Assembly (NCBI GenBank): GCA_000231825.2
Contig: JH720336.1
Location: 581,116-645,115, forward strand
DNA: 64,000 bases
Reading direction: 5' to 3'
Source: Tetrahymena elliotti 4EA
Lineage: Eukaryota > Ciliophora > Oligohymenophorea > Hymenostomatida > Tetrahymenidae
Part shown: positions 25,101 to 39,800 of the stretch, piece by piece
Position numbering within the stretch: position 1 is the stretch's first letter
Layout of the letters: each line of letters begins with the position of its first letter
Notes under the pieces: model-generated
What the model saw: the letters and a program-made list of their open reading frames with translations, nothing else
Database searches by the model: none
What the model was told of the DNA's origin: nothing
Translations under genes and position numbers: made by a program

Positions 25101-28100
25101 AGTTGATATTTATTATTCCTTTTATATTTTACATTTTAACAGCTCCTCCATTAAAAGACAAGTTTTCTGAATAGTTTGAATTAAGCAATGTCACATTTTA
25201 ACTATTAAATATTTATACATTACCTGTATTATTTAAATAAGTTATTTAAGACAATAAAACAGTAGATGTTTGAAGCTATATTAGACCTTCATTGGTTTCA
25301 GATCTATATAAAGTGAAAGAATCTGTGTTATTTTAAATTCTACTTTGAGTAAATTCAACAACATCGTTTCTGTAAATGATAGTTTGATTTTGCTATTAAT
25401 TTTAGTTTGATGATTGTATTAAGATAGAATTTTAATTTGATTCAAAAGTTATATTTTTGAGAAGAGTTTAAATACATCCTTGCAATTACATAATAATAGA
25501 ATTTCTATTAACTCCTTATCCACCAAGTCCTTAGTTGTTTGATATCTAAACATTTTACATAGTTATTGAGTCAATTTATTGCAAAGAAAAAAAGGTGTAG
25601 GTGTTTGAATCAGTTACAGTGATGTTTTAGATAAATAATGACTTCACATTCATAAAAAAGAATAATGATCTGTTTAAATCTTAAATCTGAATTGTATTCA
25701 ACTCCAGATTATAAATGTGGACAGTTTGAATATTGTTAAACTATAAAAATCCGCTGCTCTAAAAATCAGTTGTTTATTAAATGGTTAGGTTATCTATAGA
25801 AAGGCTATTTATTATTACACTTTGCAGATTAGAAAAATTAAAATAAGTATTGTTGATAGTTTGATTACCCATTTTTATGTTGTCAAATTTAATATAAGAT
25901 GTATTAGCATTAAATTAAAGAATTTCATTTACAGGTAAGTTAAATTAGAAGTTCTGCATAGTCACATTACCTTATACGAAAGTAAATATATTTGAATATA
26001 ATTTCAATTAATTTGATTGCTGGCTAGAAGGCTTAAAAATAAATTGTCCTTTATTTTGATTAATTTATGCCATATACTTTAAATCGTTATAAATGCTCAG
26101 ATAAAACAAGTAATTTATAGCTATATTAGCATTAAATGTAAGTCCAAATAATTTTTAAGCAGAAACAGCATCTTTTATTGAAACTGATTAAGTGCATACA
26201 GACTAACCCTAATTCAAGTAGACATTAGCACTGTATCTGTTTTCAAATATTGTGTTTTAAGTCTAACCTATGACAGAAAATAGCTTTTAAGTGGGATCAA
26301 TATAACTCACCTTCATTGATTAGCCAAAATTGACAGTTATTTCATCTATTAAAAATGGTCTTTTTGAAACAGGATTAAGGAGAAATATGTTAATTTTCTT
26401 AATCAAGAAAACTATAAAAATAGAATCATCCAAAGTAATAATTTCTGAAATTTGATCTCTTCTATAATTTTTTCTAATGTAATAAAGCAATAAAAGACTA
26501 GACCTATCATGGAAGTTAACCTAAGCATTTGATTAGAGAACAATTAAAGAAGGTGTGAATGAAATCTAATTATTCTAGCTTAAAGGGAAAGACAAAAACT
26601 GAATAAGCTAAAAATTGGTTGATTATACTATTATAATTAAAGTAGATGCTTAAAAGTTGATAAATATTCTATTAAAATCTTGGTCAAACCATAATTTATT
26701 TAGTTCAGCACCTAATTTTACAAAATCACTAAATTTACCCTGTAAATCAATATTGTCTGTGATTTATTTCTAATCCAGAGACCATATGGCCAGCTTACCA
26801 TTTTTTTGAGCAATTAATACTTGATTTTATTTTTAATTTACAAGGAAATTAACAATTTAGGATGAAGTGTCTTAAAGAGGGATTTAAACAGCTTATTGAG
26901 CTTTTAAATCATAAACTACAATTTTGCCTACACTTAAACCAATAAATAATAGTTATGGTTCTTCAATGAATAAATGGCATTTAAAATAAATTAGGTTTCC
27001 TAAGAATATTGAATTTAATTAGGTGTTTTTTATGAAATCATAATGGATAATTGTTTAATTTGATAATAAAAATGTGCTGTTTGTTAAGAATCGAACAGTG
27101 TTTACTTATTTTATTTCAAATAAGAATGATTATTATTACAACTGTTGTATACCCTGATTAAAATCGTAAATTTGGATGGAATTTTGAAAAACGAGAGCTA
27201 AATATTTATTGCTGTTTTGCTTTATGCTCTTAATAAACATGAGTGGATTCGATTTATCAAAAGTACTAATCATGTAGGTTTCAAAATTCGAGTAATAGTA
27301 AAGCGTATTTGCTGTGTCTAGAACTATAAATTAGCCATTTGAGTTTTGAGAATTATTAGTGATTTCTACAAAAGACGATTTGTTTGGCTTATAGAGTCTA
27401 ACATAAGCTTGAGCTATTTAAGCATAATTAGCTTTAAATACTAAATAAGGACTATATATGAACATTTAATTAAGAGAAAGGTTTATTAAATAATTCTATG
27501 GAGGAATTTAGCCATCAAATTCTATAATTTTAAGAGGACTATCATTCAATATTGTTGCTTAGACTAAGAATAACATGATGTTACCATAACTGTCAATAGT
27601 ATTCAAGAAATTTCCTTCAGGGTCAAAAGAAAAATTAATAATTCTTCCTATTCCATTTTACGCATAATTTGATGAAATTGAATTTTGACTAATAAGTAAT
27701 TAAAGATTATAGACTTAAATCTACCCATAACGAATTTCTTCAGAAAAATAAAGCATAATATTTTGTGACTCAATAAATATGCTTTAAAAAAGAGCAGGAG
27801 AACCCTAGTTAAGAAAATTAGCATTCAAGAGATACTAGTTTCTATCATAGATATAAACATAGCCTAAAGAATATAAAACGATTTTAGAACCATAGAAGTT
27901 GAAAACAGAAATTAGCCCACCAGTATAAGAAGGGAAATCTTATTTATAGATTCCATATACTGAATAAACTTGAATTTTTGATGAATAAATAAAATAATTT
28001 AAGTTTAATGGGTCTTATGTAATCTAAATTTATCCTGAGAATGTGCTCATAACTTAATTTTGGACTTTTTCTGTATTAAGGTTTATAAGTATAAAACGAT

Positions 28101-31100
28101 TGCTTGAAGACACACATGCAACTGAGGAAGAAGATAGTAAACAATTTTTTATTTACTCACCACTATTTGCTGCAAAACTATACCATACGATTTCATTTTT
28201 TAGATTCAAATCATATGAACTAAGCTTACTTCCAAATATATATAATCTTTATCCCTATTAATCCTATGCATAATTGACAATGTTTCCAAAATCATTTAAT
28301 TAATAGGAATTAGAAGTTGCATAATTTTTTAAAAAGAGATATTTTTATGTGTTGAAAACTAAAATTTGAGTATCATTAAAAATGCTCATACGCACTATAG
28401 GGTCAACTTAATTAATACTTAATTATTCTAGAAGCTCATCAGTATGTATATTGTAAACTAGAATAGTGAAATTTGTAGCAATAAAATATAGATTCATTGT
28501 GGGACTCTAGAGTAAATTATTAATTGTAATTGTTTATGATAATAGAGAAGTTACATTAAGAATAGGCTAGTAATACTAATATCTAAGATAATTCATTCCA
28601 ACAAAACCACTTTAAGCTCCATACAAACTATTGACTTCATTTGAATCAGGTATCTTAACTTAGTAAAGAAAACTCTCAGTTGGTGTATATTTCAAGAGAT
28701 CCAAATAGTTAATATTGAGGTTTATGTAATAAAATATTCTAAAAATTTTGAATGTATAACTAAGTGGGACAGCAGCTGTTATAACTACATAATCGTCTCT
28801 CCAATTCTTACCAAATCTGATATCTAAAATCTCTAAGAGTAAAACATATGAGGAGATAGGAGTAATCGTACCTGTCACTATATTATAATAATATAGTATG
28901 TAAGGATTAGGATTACTTTAGTTATTAGAGATTCCAATAAAGATAATGCAATTTGGGTTACTAGGAATAGAATACATAGATTGAATGGCCTTCAAGTAAG
29001 ATATTTACTTTAATGAAATTTGAGTAAGACTCGAATTTAGAATTATTAAGTTGAAATTAGAGTCAAATATTACAATATTAAAATCATTAGGGAGAAACTA
29101 AGTAAAAAAATAATTAATATTGTAATTAGATTAATTAGGTGCATATGTGGGATTTTATATTAATTAATCAGTGGAAAATGTCCATATCTGAATTTAATTT
29201 AACCATTAGACAATAATCTATCCACTGTTTAACAATTATACTGAGATGATTGTGTTGTAAAGTGTAGCCTAGCAATTTTACACAATTTTATTGAAGTTAA
29301 TACCATATATTGTGATGCATCCATCTTAAAGTATTAAAAAGTTTGTAGAACTAGCTGATACAAGCTACTTTTAGGATGTCTTAGCTAAAAAATTTATGGT
29401 TTGAGCTTAATTGAAGACATCAACTATGGAAATTTAAGAGCTAAAAACAGTAAGCGAATATCTATCAAAGAGAGCTGTAGAAACTAAACATGCCTGATTT
29501 TATATTTAGAGCGTAAAGAAAATTTGTGGTTCAAAACGATTGATTTAATTCCAGAATTTAAGCTATCCGTCCTAGGAGCAAGCGGAGAATATATTAAGTG
29601 AAGGAAAATAAGCAATTTAGTTAATCTAGATTGCAGTAAAAGGACTAATAAGTGAATATGGCTGCAAAACAAATAAATTTGACCCGGTTGAGGCTTGAGT
29701 TGTTGAAAATGAGAGAGTCTAAAAATCAGTATTGTATAAAAAGACGATCTGATTATTTTGGTTAGTAAAAGTACAGATTTTGGAAGGTGCGTTTATTTTT
29801 CTGTCAATGATAGTTTGCTATGTCATTTAGAATTAATTATTTAATTTTACCCACTAAAATGAAAATAATTATGTGTTGTTTAATACAACCAAAACTTAAT
29901 ATTAATTATCTAAGAAAAGAAAGTCGTTTATCTAAGGAGGCGTGTTTATTTGGCCTGAAATAAATTAAATTGGAATAATTTACTGTAAAGTAAAAGAAGA
30001 GCAGGGAATTATTTAAAAGTTAATTTAGGTTGCAGCAATTATTAATTTTCCAGATAGTTTATCATTTAAAAATCTTATTTTCTAAGGTTTTTGTATCAAA
30101 TCTAAAGAAATAGGGTTTGGTAACTACTGCGAAAATTGATAAATTTGTGAGCTTTGAGAAAAAATCAAATAAAAGACATTTTACTCTGTAAACTAGTACT
30201 GAAAATCTATTATTTGACCTAGAGTTGAATAGTTTGTTTTGTCATTTGTTTGCAGTATTATTTGGGAATTAAGTTACTATAAATTATCACTAAATGATAA
30301 TTATGATAAAGATAATATTCCAGACTATGTATTTATTTAAATAAAAAACTAATCAAAAAAGAATTGAGTTATTTAGTTAACAATACTAATAGTTAAAAAT
30401 TATTAATTAACTAATGAATTTATTTAAGAATTTGTAAATTGAGCTACTAGACTCAAATACATATTTGTATTATCTGAATTAAAAGTGACAGCACTTAAGT
30501 TTTCATTCTAAATATTAAGCAAAATGCTGTTTGCAGTAACTTAACCCTATTGAATTTGTCCTATACTCTATAAATAGTTTGAATCAATAGACCAATGTAG
30601 AATGCTTCCACTTTGCATTAATAAGTAGAACTCTCCCAAAAAATAGTAAATTGAAGAGTAACCTTTAGGGAAAGTTATCTGTGCTTAAAAGCTTCCATCT
30701 TAAATACTTATGATATTCATAAATCCTATATAAATCGCTATGTAATAATCATCCTTGTAGCTAACAATTTTCTAAATAGGCTATCCATTACTGTAAGATT
30801 AGCTGGTAGAATATGTTTATGAGCATTAATTCAAAGGACTACAAATATTTTGTTAAAAATTGGTGAAATATGACTCAGAACAAATCGAAACGCAAGTACC
30901 CTCAGAAGAATAATCAGTTTATGAATTAGGTTAATAAAACAAGTTAGATTAACAGCTTTAATATCTGCATAAATTACTATTCTTATCATAGATGAAGCCA
31001 TTAAAGCATTGTTGACAACTAGAAGTTAATGCAATCTAATCAGTCGCACAATTCTAACAACCATATCCACACTTAGATTAAGATTAAGTCAACACCTCAC

Positions 31101-31164
31101 CGAGAATCCCAAGAAAAGCAAGAACCAGATATTTTCTACTGAAGAAGGATGGGTGAATAATCAT
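22159..31164 (-). CDS. Giant surface protein: repeat-rich ectodomain, Cys-rich module, membrane helices, cytosolic tail
   Basis: One uninterrupted frame of 3001 residues, unusual here in having no intron. It opens with a basic and hydrophobic signal sequence (MIIHPSFFSRKYLVLAFLGI) and a short Cys-rich segment. Residues about 150-1700 are beta-rich with recurring GxIxxYDL-like units suggestive of a propeller-type fold. Residues about 1750-2150 carry Asn/Ile-rich units with GGAV, GGAI and SGGAIFF, typical of right-handed parallel beta-helix surface proteins. A growth-factor-receptor-like Cys module follows (CSECPKNSYS, then CAVGHFGPLCEECD, about 2255-2360). A first helix (FQYVFVIGGLLFIAFYLAF, about 2376-2394) and several more reach about residue 2760, then a 240-residue Ser/Asn/Gln-rich cytosolic tail. 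The gene at 36834-41363 is a shorter paralogue. Likely a plasma-membrane adhesion or sensing protein (inference). Confidence 0.92.
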
Positions 31165-33484
31165 TTTTACCTTATATAATCTTTTATTTTATTGATTTTT
31201 AATTTTGATATTATTTAGTTTTTTTATAAATTTTTTAAACTTAAGAATTATTAAGAAACTTATTTATTCAAATGAACAATAATAATTTATATAAATAAAA
31301 AGTAAATCAATCACTTTTATTTTTTACATAAATTGTTAACTTTGATATCTCAAAAGTGCAAAATTCTCTGTAATATTTATCATTGTAATTAATAAAAAAA
31401 CTTAACTTGATAGCTGCTTTTTTCGACTCTAAATTTATTTTTTGGTCTCTTCAACCACTAAAAATATCGTCATTCGTTTATTTGCAATTACAGATTTATT
31501 TTTAACTATCTTGTATTTAATATTTTTGTGATTTTAAACTTATAATTTACATACTAAAAAAATATAATTAATTTTATTCTCATCTTATTTAAAAAAATTA
31601 AAGTATTTGAACGCTTCTTTTCAGAAAAAATTATTTATTTTTTTTAAAAGAAGAATAAGAATATTCAGCCAAATTAAACAAATTTTTAATTTCGTTCTCA
31701 TACTTTTATAAATTAACTTTTATTAATTATTTCATCATTACCTTTTATGATGTCTTATTATCTATTTTTAACTTACACATTAATTACAAATGTAAAAAGA
31801 TTATTTCTTTCTAATAATAGATATACATTTTAGACAAAAATGTTAGTTTCAATCATAATTTTTACTATTTTAATTGCATGTTTTTTTTAAAAATAAATCT
31901 TTGATTGAAATTCATTTTATTAGAAGAATTAGAAAATTAAATTTTATAAAGATCCCCTCTTTATCTATTACAAAATGTATTAATATTAAAAAATATCTAT
32001 TAAGGGATTGTGATATTTTAAAATGTTAAATAGCAAAGTCATGCTAAGCTTATAAAATTTAAATTTATTCTTGTTCTGAAAAGAATTTTTTTCTCCAAAA
32101 TATAGAGATTTTTTAATGATGTGTATTACAAAACTTCATTTTATATGATTAATTATCCTCTTAGATTTAGATGAGAAATTATAAATTTGATATGTTCAAT
32201 TCTATTTAATTTTATATGTTCTAAATGTAAGTGAGTAACTAACTGTCAGCATAGATATTTAAGTTGTAAAAAAATATTTTTGAGTTTTTTTAAAAAAAAA
32301 TATAAAATACTCTTATTTTTAATTATATTTTTATAATTAATTTTCTATTTATTTTTACTTGTCTTCAAAACAGTAAATGTTGGCTATAAAATTCAAAAAA
32401 CTAATATTTTTGTTAATATAATAATAATAGTTGCTTGAAATATCTTATCTATCAGTAAAATTCTTATTTAATAGTTAGTTCATGATCAATTTTTAATTAT
32501 TTTACAATTTTTAATGACCATATAATTAATTGATGATAAAGTGAAGATACTACAAACAAATTTAAAATTTTACCTATTTTTATATACTGTCATTATAAAA
32601 AGTAAAAAACTGTTTAAACGAAAGCAGAAAATTTAATGAGCAAAGTATATATTTAAAATTTCAAAGCTTAATTAATTATCATTTATCTTTATGATTACAA
32701 ATAAATCACAGAAATAATTTAACTTTTATCCATTTTTAATTTCAATAAAAAATTCAACAATCAATTTTCTTTTCAATATTATTTCTAATTTTATCAAAAA
32801 ATATTTTATTAAATTACAAGTAAATTCTAAGAATCTTCTTCTTAACAACAAATTTTTTTTATTGAAAATATAATTATTTTAAAATGAAATTAGAAAAGAA
32901 CTTCTAAAATAACAGTAAGAATTTGATTCTTTATTATCTATTTGTTTAATTTTAAATAAATTTATTAAGTTAAACAAATGTCTTTGAAATTTCTATTATT
33001 TTAAATAAGTCTAACAAACATCTTTTTAAACTTTTTACATTAAAAATATAAATCTCTAATATCTTTTCGTTTCATTTTTAGTTTTTTATAAAATTTTTGA
33101 TTTTAGGGTTTTTTTATTAAGAGTGGGAGAAATTAATAATAAGATATTTTATTTACATTTGAAGAAATAACTTTTGATTAGGTCAAAATATCTAAAAATA
33201 ATAAATGGAGATTTTAGTTGAATTTTATTTAATTTTAAGAAGAAACTTAAATAATAGAAAAACATAAAGACATTTTACAATCAAAATGTTAGGTTAATAT
33301 TTGATTTAAGAATTAGTTAGAAAGAAAGATAGATAGTGAGTCAGTTAGTTAGTTAGTTAATTTAAGTTTAGATTATTTATTTAATCATAATTTGTAGATT
33401 TTTTATATAGTTTTTTTTAATTTAATTGAAAATTAGATATGTTGCCTTAGTTTAAGGTTGTGATGATCTTTATTATTGATTTAT
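31165..33484. other. AT-rich intergenic region
   Basis: Lies between the PP1-docking gene at 33485 and the start of the giant gene at 31164, both minus strand, so the promoter of the giant gene must be in its lower part. Composition is A/T runs throughout; I see no coding signal. The simple repeat at 33314-33362 is next to the 3' end of the PP1-docking gene. Confidence 0.6.
33314..33362. repeat. Simple-sequence tract (GAAA/GATA then GTTA units)
   Basis: A tract of agaaagaaag and gatagata units passes into about four gtta units. Such short microsatellites are common in AT-rich ciliate intergenic DNA. No function suggested. Confidence 0.7.
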
Positions 33485-34756
33485 TCAAATAGGAAAAGCT
33501 TGTATTTTTTCATTAAAATTCACACTTTTTTTGGGTGTATGGAGAAAATTTTTATTTGATTTATCTTTTAATATACTTTTGGTAATAATCTATTATTTAA
33601 TTTATTCTGGCAAAGGTATGCATCCCATAGAAGAAGCAATTATTCTTCTAGAGTGTTTGTTTGAACTTGGGACTCTATTTGTTACTTCATTACTGAAGAT
33701 ATCATTATTTTTTTAGTGTTAGTTTGAATTGGAAGGGATATTAATGAATTAAAGGCTGCCATAATGAAAATTCTAAGTGATATTTGATTTAAAATTGGTT
33801 TCTAATGGAGAATAATTAATATTATCAAGACTGTTAAGAGAGCTGTTTCTTTAATGCAATTAATTGGTAGGTTGATTTGTAGTATTATTATAAGTTTCTA
33901 AGTTAGATAGTCTTTTGTATCTGAGAGTAGATGTTTGTTTGGAATCAGCCAGTTCCTCTCTTTATTAATTAGCATATTAATTAGAAAAATTAATCATTTA
34001 CTGGCTGCTATTTTTAATTTAATTAGCTTCTTCTTTGATTTTTTGGGTCTAGGCTTATTATTTGTTATCATCAAATATGTCTATTGATACTTTTTTCACT
34101 AAGCGACGTGTTGATCCATTATTATTTAATATGGTTATTCTTTCGTTGTCATCTTTTGATCTATTTTAGTTATTTTGAATTTCTAAAATTCTTGGCAGCT
34201 AAATGCTTTAAGCAGAAGCTGACCAACCACCTAATTAAAAGCCAGCTGATTACTAGTTTTAATTTTCTTCTTTATTAGGATTATTTGAAGAATCAAGAGT
34301 TGAGTAAGAACCAATATCGCCGAATTCTTAAATAGAACGCTGTCCCTATATGTAGCGACGCTTGCTAACAGTCATCTTAGGAGCTAACTAACCAGATTAT
34401 TGAATATTTGCAGGAGATACTTTTTCATCTTAATTGATAACATAAGAGGAATTTTTGTTCTTAATAATCTCCTCAACAGAAATATCCTTTTTACCAACTA
34501 GCCAGTCAATCAATGCTTCTTTTGTAGCAAAATTATCACTTTTTTTAAAATTATTTGCATTATTTTCATATGTAGTAAGTTTTTTATGGTTGATTTTTCT
34601 ATCTAATTGAGGTAACACTAGCATAGAACTGTTATTGCGTATTTTATTAGTAAAATTGTTATTGCTATTTTCAAAATGAGTAAATTTTTAAGTAGAGTTA
34701 ATTGTTGATTTGCTCCCCGAATTAGGAAAATAGAATGATAGATTAAAACCAGACAT
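33485..34756 (-). CDS. Second Asn/Ser/Gln-rich protein with SILK and RVxF PP1-docking motifs
   Basis: A single exon of 423 residues, ATG 34756 to TGA 33485. A moderately conserved-looking segment near residues 70-115 (NFATKEALIDWLVGKKDISV) could be a small folded element; the rest is low-complexity and probably disordered. The C terminus has KSILKD (SILK at 394-397) followed by PKKSVNF (K410-F414), the same order as in the gene at 18836-19942 but with tighter spacing. This predicts PP1 binding (motif-based inference). It lies directly downstream of the surface-protein gene at 36834-41363, mirroring the other pair. Confidence 0.88.
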
Positions 34757-36833
34757 TATTTATAAATATTATGATCTAAATTTGTGATAGTGAATATTGC
34801 TATTTTTATTTATTTTTTCTTTTTTGCGAGATAATTAATTTTTCTTTTTTTAATTTAATTATAAATGCAAATAAGATTTACTTTATGTATTGCTTAAAAA
34901 AAGAAAGAAAGAAGAATATAATAATTTAAATTGCATTTAGAATTAAAAGAAATAGAAAGCCACAGAGAATCTAAATAATTTCATCAGATAATTTTAATTT
35001 CATTTACCAGCTTTATCATTACTCTAATTTTCTTTCAGTAAATAAGCCGTGATTATATAATTTCCCATAGCGAGATCTTATTTTTAAGATTTACCAAAAA
35101 AATCTTCTCAAGAATATTTATTCAAATCAATAATTAATATTTTCATTTTCTAATATTCATTTGATTGAGTATGGATGGTATTTATTGCACAAAATTTTTA
35201 ATTAATTAACTTGAATTACACAATCTGTTCTATCTATCTATATCATTCTCAAATAAAAATCCAATCTTATTTATTTTTTATTGGCTGATTGTAATAAAAT
35301 AAATTTGATTACTTACGTAACATTCCTTACTTATTCTAATTACAAATCAAAGAAATAGACAATAAATAATGATTTCTAACTGAATTAGTCAAAAAATTGA
35401 TTTCATAAATCAAATTTTATTTTCGATTAAAGTAGAAATATTCAAAGTAATCATTTTTACTAACAAAATATTAAGTATTTTCAAGCATTAATTAAATCAA
35501 TCAAAACTTTATCAAATCAAATTAATTGTTCTATTCAATTTAATTAGTGCTAAAAATTATGAGTTAAGCTGTAACTTGATTAATCAAAATTATAGACATT
35601 ATTTTCTAAATATTTAAACAGATAATAAGCCATTAATTTATTATTATATAACTATGAATTACTCTTTTGCAATAACGCATTTGCTTGCTTTCTAATATGA
35701 TTAGATTATTATTTTGTATTACATAAATTCCTTACTTTACACCTTGATGCTTTATTAGACTAAATAGAATGATTTCAGAAAATATCAGAACATAAGTAAT
35801 AAACAAAACTTACTTCTTAAATCACTGATTTATTTTTTTTTATTAAAAAAACTCCTTGAAATATAAAAAATTTGATTTTTTTGTCTTTATTATTGAAAAA
35901 CTGTGTTACCATTATCTTTTACTTTAAAATTATGAAATTTATGATTGATAAACTGATCACATACATATAAAGCACCACTATTTAAAATCCCTCATCTTTT
36001 TCTTCATAGAAGCTTATTTATTTTTGAAAATGTAATGGACTAATTATTTCATAGCTTTTAAATACAAATAATTAAGAAATTTACTTTTATATTCCATTAT
36101 AAATTTCTTAAAAGTCCAGATAGATAAATTAATTTATTTCAACTAATTTGGTTTATTTTTAGTATATTTTTATAATATATCAAACAATTATTTTGTAAAA
36201 AACTCTTTAATATATTTCTTTTACATTTCTTCAGCAAATTTTGAAATAGCCATAAAAAAAGGAACTATTAAATTTTATTCTTTCATCTTTGCTGGCTGCT
36301 TTTATTATTTAATCAATTTTTAAGCAAACAAACATTAACAGTGAAATAGATATTTGATGGCTTTACATGCATACTAACCAAATTCCTTTAAAATATATGA
36401 AAAAATACAAATCTATTATTTTTATATATTATTTTTTATTTCTTATTTTTATTATTCTTAAAAAGTTTTTTAATTAATAAAAGAAACTTTGTAAATTTAA
36501 AACTTAAGCTAAAAAAAATAATAAATATTTATTTTGCTGACAATTTTCAGAAAGTAATTCACTTTTTTAATCATCAAAACATCTTTTGTTTTTGATTTTT
36601 TAATAGCTGAAATTTTAAAATTAAATATAAATATTTAGTAAATAAAGCTAACATTAGGGTTCAAACTAAATTATACCCTGCTTTTGTTTCATTAAATATT
36701 ATTTGAAATAATTTTAGGCATTTATTAGATTGATAAAAAAACTGAACAAGATAAATACTAATTATGCTTAAAAAATTAATTTAATTACTGAATTTTAATA
36801 ATAAAACTAAAATATTATTAAATTAAAAAAATT
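34757..36833. other. AT-rich intergenic region
   Basis: Separates the end of the surface-protein gene at 36834 from the start of the PP1-docking gene at 34756. It should contain a 3' end and a promoter. No gene, structured repeat or RNA is evident to me. Confidence 0.6.
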
Positions 36834-39800
36834 TCAATCTTCTGAAAAGCTCTTGGCATTGGCTGAGTGATCATATGATTTTCTGATTTTATTATCATCA
36901 AATTTTTGGTGAAAGGAATTATTAATTTAACTGCTTTTATTAATCTATTTTTTATTGTTAAAGGTACCATTATTTGAAGCTAATAAAGGATAATGTGAAT
37001 AATCAATTAAGGAATCTTTTGATATTTTTTAGACTAGTTTTCTAAACAATTAAAGATTTCTTATTTTTCTTAAACTGTATTTTTTATATTTGAATATTTT
37101 AAAATATTTCACTATAAATCTGTAGCATCTATTCTCTTGAAGCTTATATAAATGGGGAAGTAGAAGTGATCCTCCAATTTAGAATATCATGTATAGGGTA
37201 TAAAGCACACAGAGCAAGTTAGCCAAAATAATTATTATTGATGAAAATATATTATAAAATTATTATTTTTATTGCTATTCTTATTATTCTTACGAGTAAT
37301 TTATCATCATAGAAATGAGTAAAAGACATCCTAAAATTACTGATTTAAATTCCATATTATTCAATTTTTTTGAAACATATGGTTTTTTATGTTATAGCAA
37401 CATTAAGTATATAACCAATATGCTAATTGAAACAAACCCCATCAGAAGAGCTGAAGAAAGAAAGCTGTATACACTGATTATAAGAATAAATTTAATCAGA
37501 AGTCTTATAAATTCCCAGTAATAGAACTTTTCTTTGTAATCAATATAAAGAAATCCTAAAAGAAAACGGTATCTAATTTTATCCAAATTTTTTCTGTTTT
37601 TGTAAAGAATGGAAAACATAGTGCCAGGAATAATTACTGAATAGAAGAAAAAAAATGGTAATATGTATGAAAATAGAAACTTATTTCTAGATGGATCTGT
37701 ACATTCAATATTAAAATCTAAAATAGAATATGATTATCCATTGCTTAGAGTAAGACAGAACATTCCTGACATCAAAATATCGATAATAGGCATGCCAAAA
37801 AGTGTTAGGAAACCATATGAAATCATCAAAGAAGTTGCATACTAAAATTACTTTAAGCTATTTTTATTGTTTAAAGCCTTTAGCATGCTCGGTATGAGGC
37901 ATATTGACATTATTATAAGAGGAAAAATTGTTACAATTATAATTTTTGCTTAAATAATTGAATTGGTATTAAATTCTTCAACAAGAAAACAATCGAATGA
38001 GAAAGGAGTGTTTATAATCGGATTGAAAAGGCCTTATTAGAAACTCATGATATTTTTCCACTAAACAGAGCTCTAAAAATAAGAAGATATGTTAATTATC
38101 TAAAAAAAGAATGATAAAACTCTAATAAAAGAGCTGCTCTATCCTAATCTGTAGTAAGATCTCCCAAGATAGATTATTCTCAACTCAGAAAGATATTTTT
38201 TGTAAATAAAATTTTTTTACTGCCTAAAATTATTAGAAAAGATGATCAAAATAGCTCCAAAAATAGCAAGCACCAAAGCTATTATTTTTAAAATATTGTA
38301 TTTTATCTAGCTACACCTTGTACAAGAATAATGATTTGTCCTGTAATAAGACCCTTCTCCTCTGTAATTATACAAATCACATTCTAAGCATTCTATAGCA
38401 ACATGACCTTCCAAACAAATATTATTCCCTAATTAATAAAAGTAAAAAATTATTCTATTTCAGGGAGGGGGTTACAACAAGGAAACATTAATTTTGATAG
38501 AAAAAAACTTATTTTCAAATTGATAATGAAAGACTACTTGATGCCTCCTCTTTCAATTGGAAAATTTATTAGAAAAATAAATATTTTTCAAATAAAAAAT
38601 TACCAAATTGGTTACCACCGATGCAGTTTGATTGTTAAATTGAACAATATTCAATTTAATTTGATTCAACAGACATACTGTTTCTCCAAAAACCTTTTTT
38701 GATATAGGAATAGTTAGCGTAGCATTAGGAGAAATAATCATTAGAGCAAGGGATGCAATTTGTAGAGGTTGTTGGATTTTCATCTAAAGATATAGAGTCT
38801 GCACAATAAGAGCAAAAGAGGGAATATCTATATTGTTACTAAATCATACCTTATTTACAGTCTGATGTTATATTTGTTTTTATGTTTATATAGAATCCAC
38901 TTTAAATATTTGTTAAATTTATAAAATAAAAATCAAGGAAAAACAAATCATTTGTTTATGCTGCTTATAATTTGAATCCAAAATATAAATTATTAGATAT
39001 ATCATCATCTATTCCAAAATTAGATATACTATCTTCTTACTAGTTGATACCTTCTCCGATTGTTCCAAAGACTTACTAAGATAGATCATTACTCTTTGTT
39101 TTTAATTCTTATTCATTTAAATTCACTATTAGTTAATCATTAATTTTAATGGCTATTTCCATCACATAAGTGAGTCCATTTATTAATTAATCTGTGAGTA
39201 CTTGATTAATTTGATCCTGTTCGAACTTATAATACACTTTCTGTAATTGATCTCCTAATTAAGGGTTATATTCATATAAGTTTAAGCATTTCACTGAGTT
39301 AACATCGTCCATAGTATTATTACCATACAGCAATGCACTATTTCCCTTAAAATCTATTTCCTCAAAAATCTTACCCTAAAATTTTGTAAGATAAAAACCT
39401 CCTCCAAGTTAAGAAGAGCAAGAGTGTACTTTAACATTAGTTGCTTCATAAATATACCCTCCAAAAATAGCACCTGCAGCTAAAAAACTTGAGCATTATT
39501 ATATCAAAACTTATTTCATATTAACTTAACTTTTTCCACAAACTTTAGGAGCATTTTATTAAGCTAAAAAGAAGGCTCCACCATTTTTATTTGCCTTAAA
39601 ATTTTTTATTTCAATATTATTTAAATTGATTTGTCCATTCATAAGATAAGCAAAACCTCCATCTCCAGAAATTTAAAAATTACTAACTACTACATTCTAT
39701 ATTAGAATAATACCACATACGCTATCAGAATACAATATTCCACCCTATTATATTATAGCTACTGAACTATGGTTATATTCATTTGATAAGGTAAGAGTAT

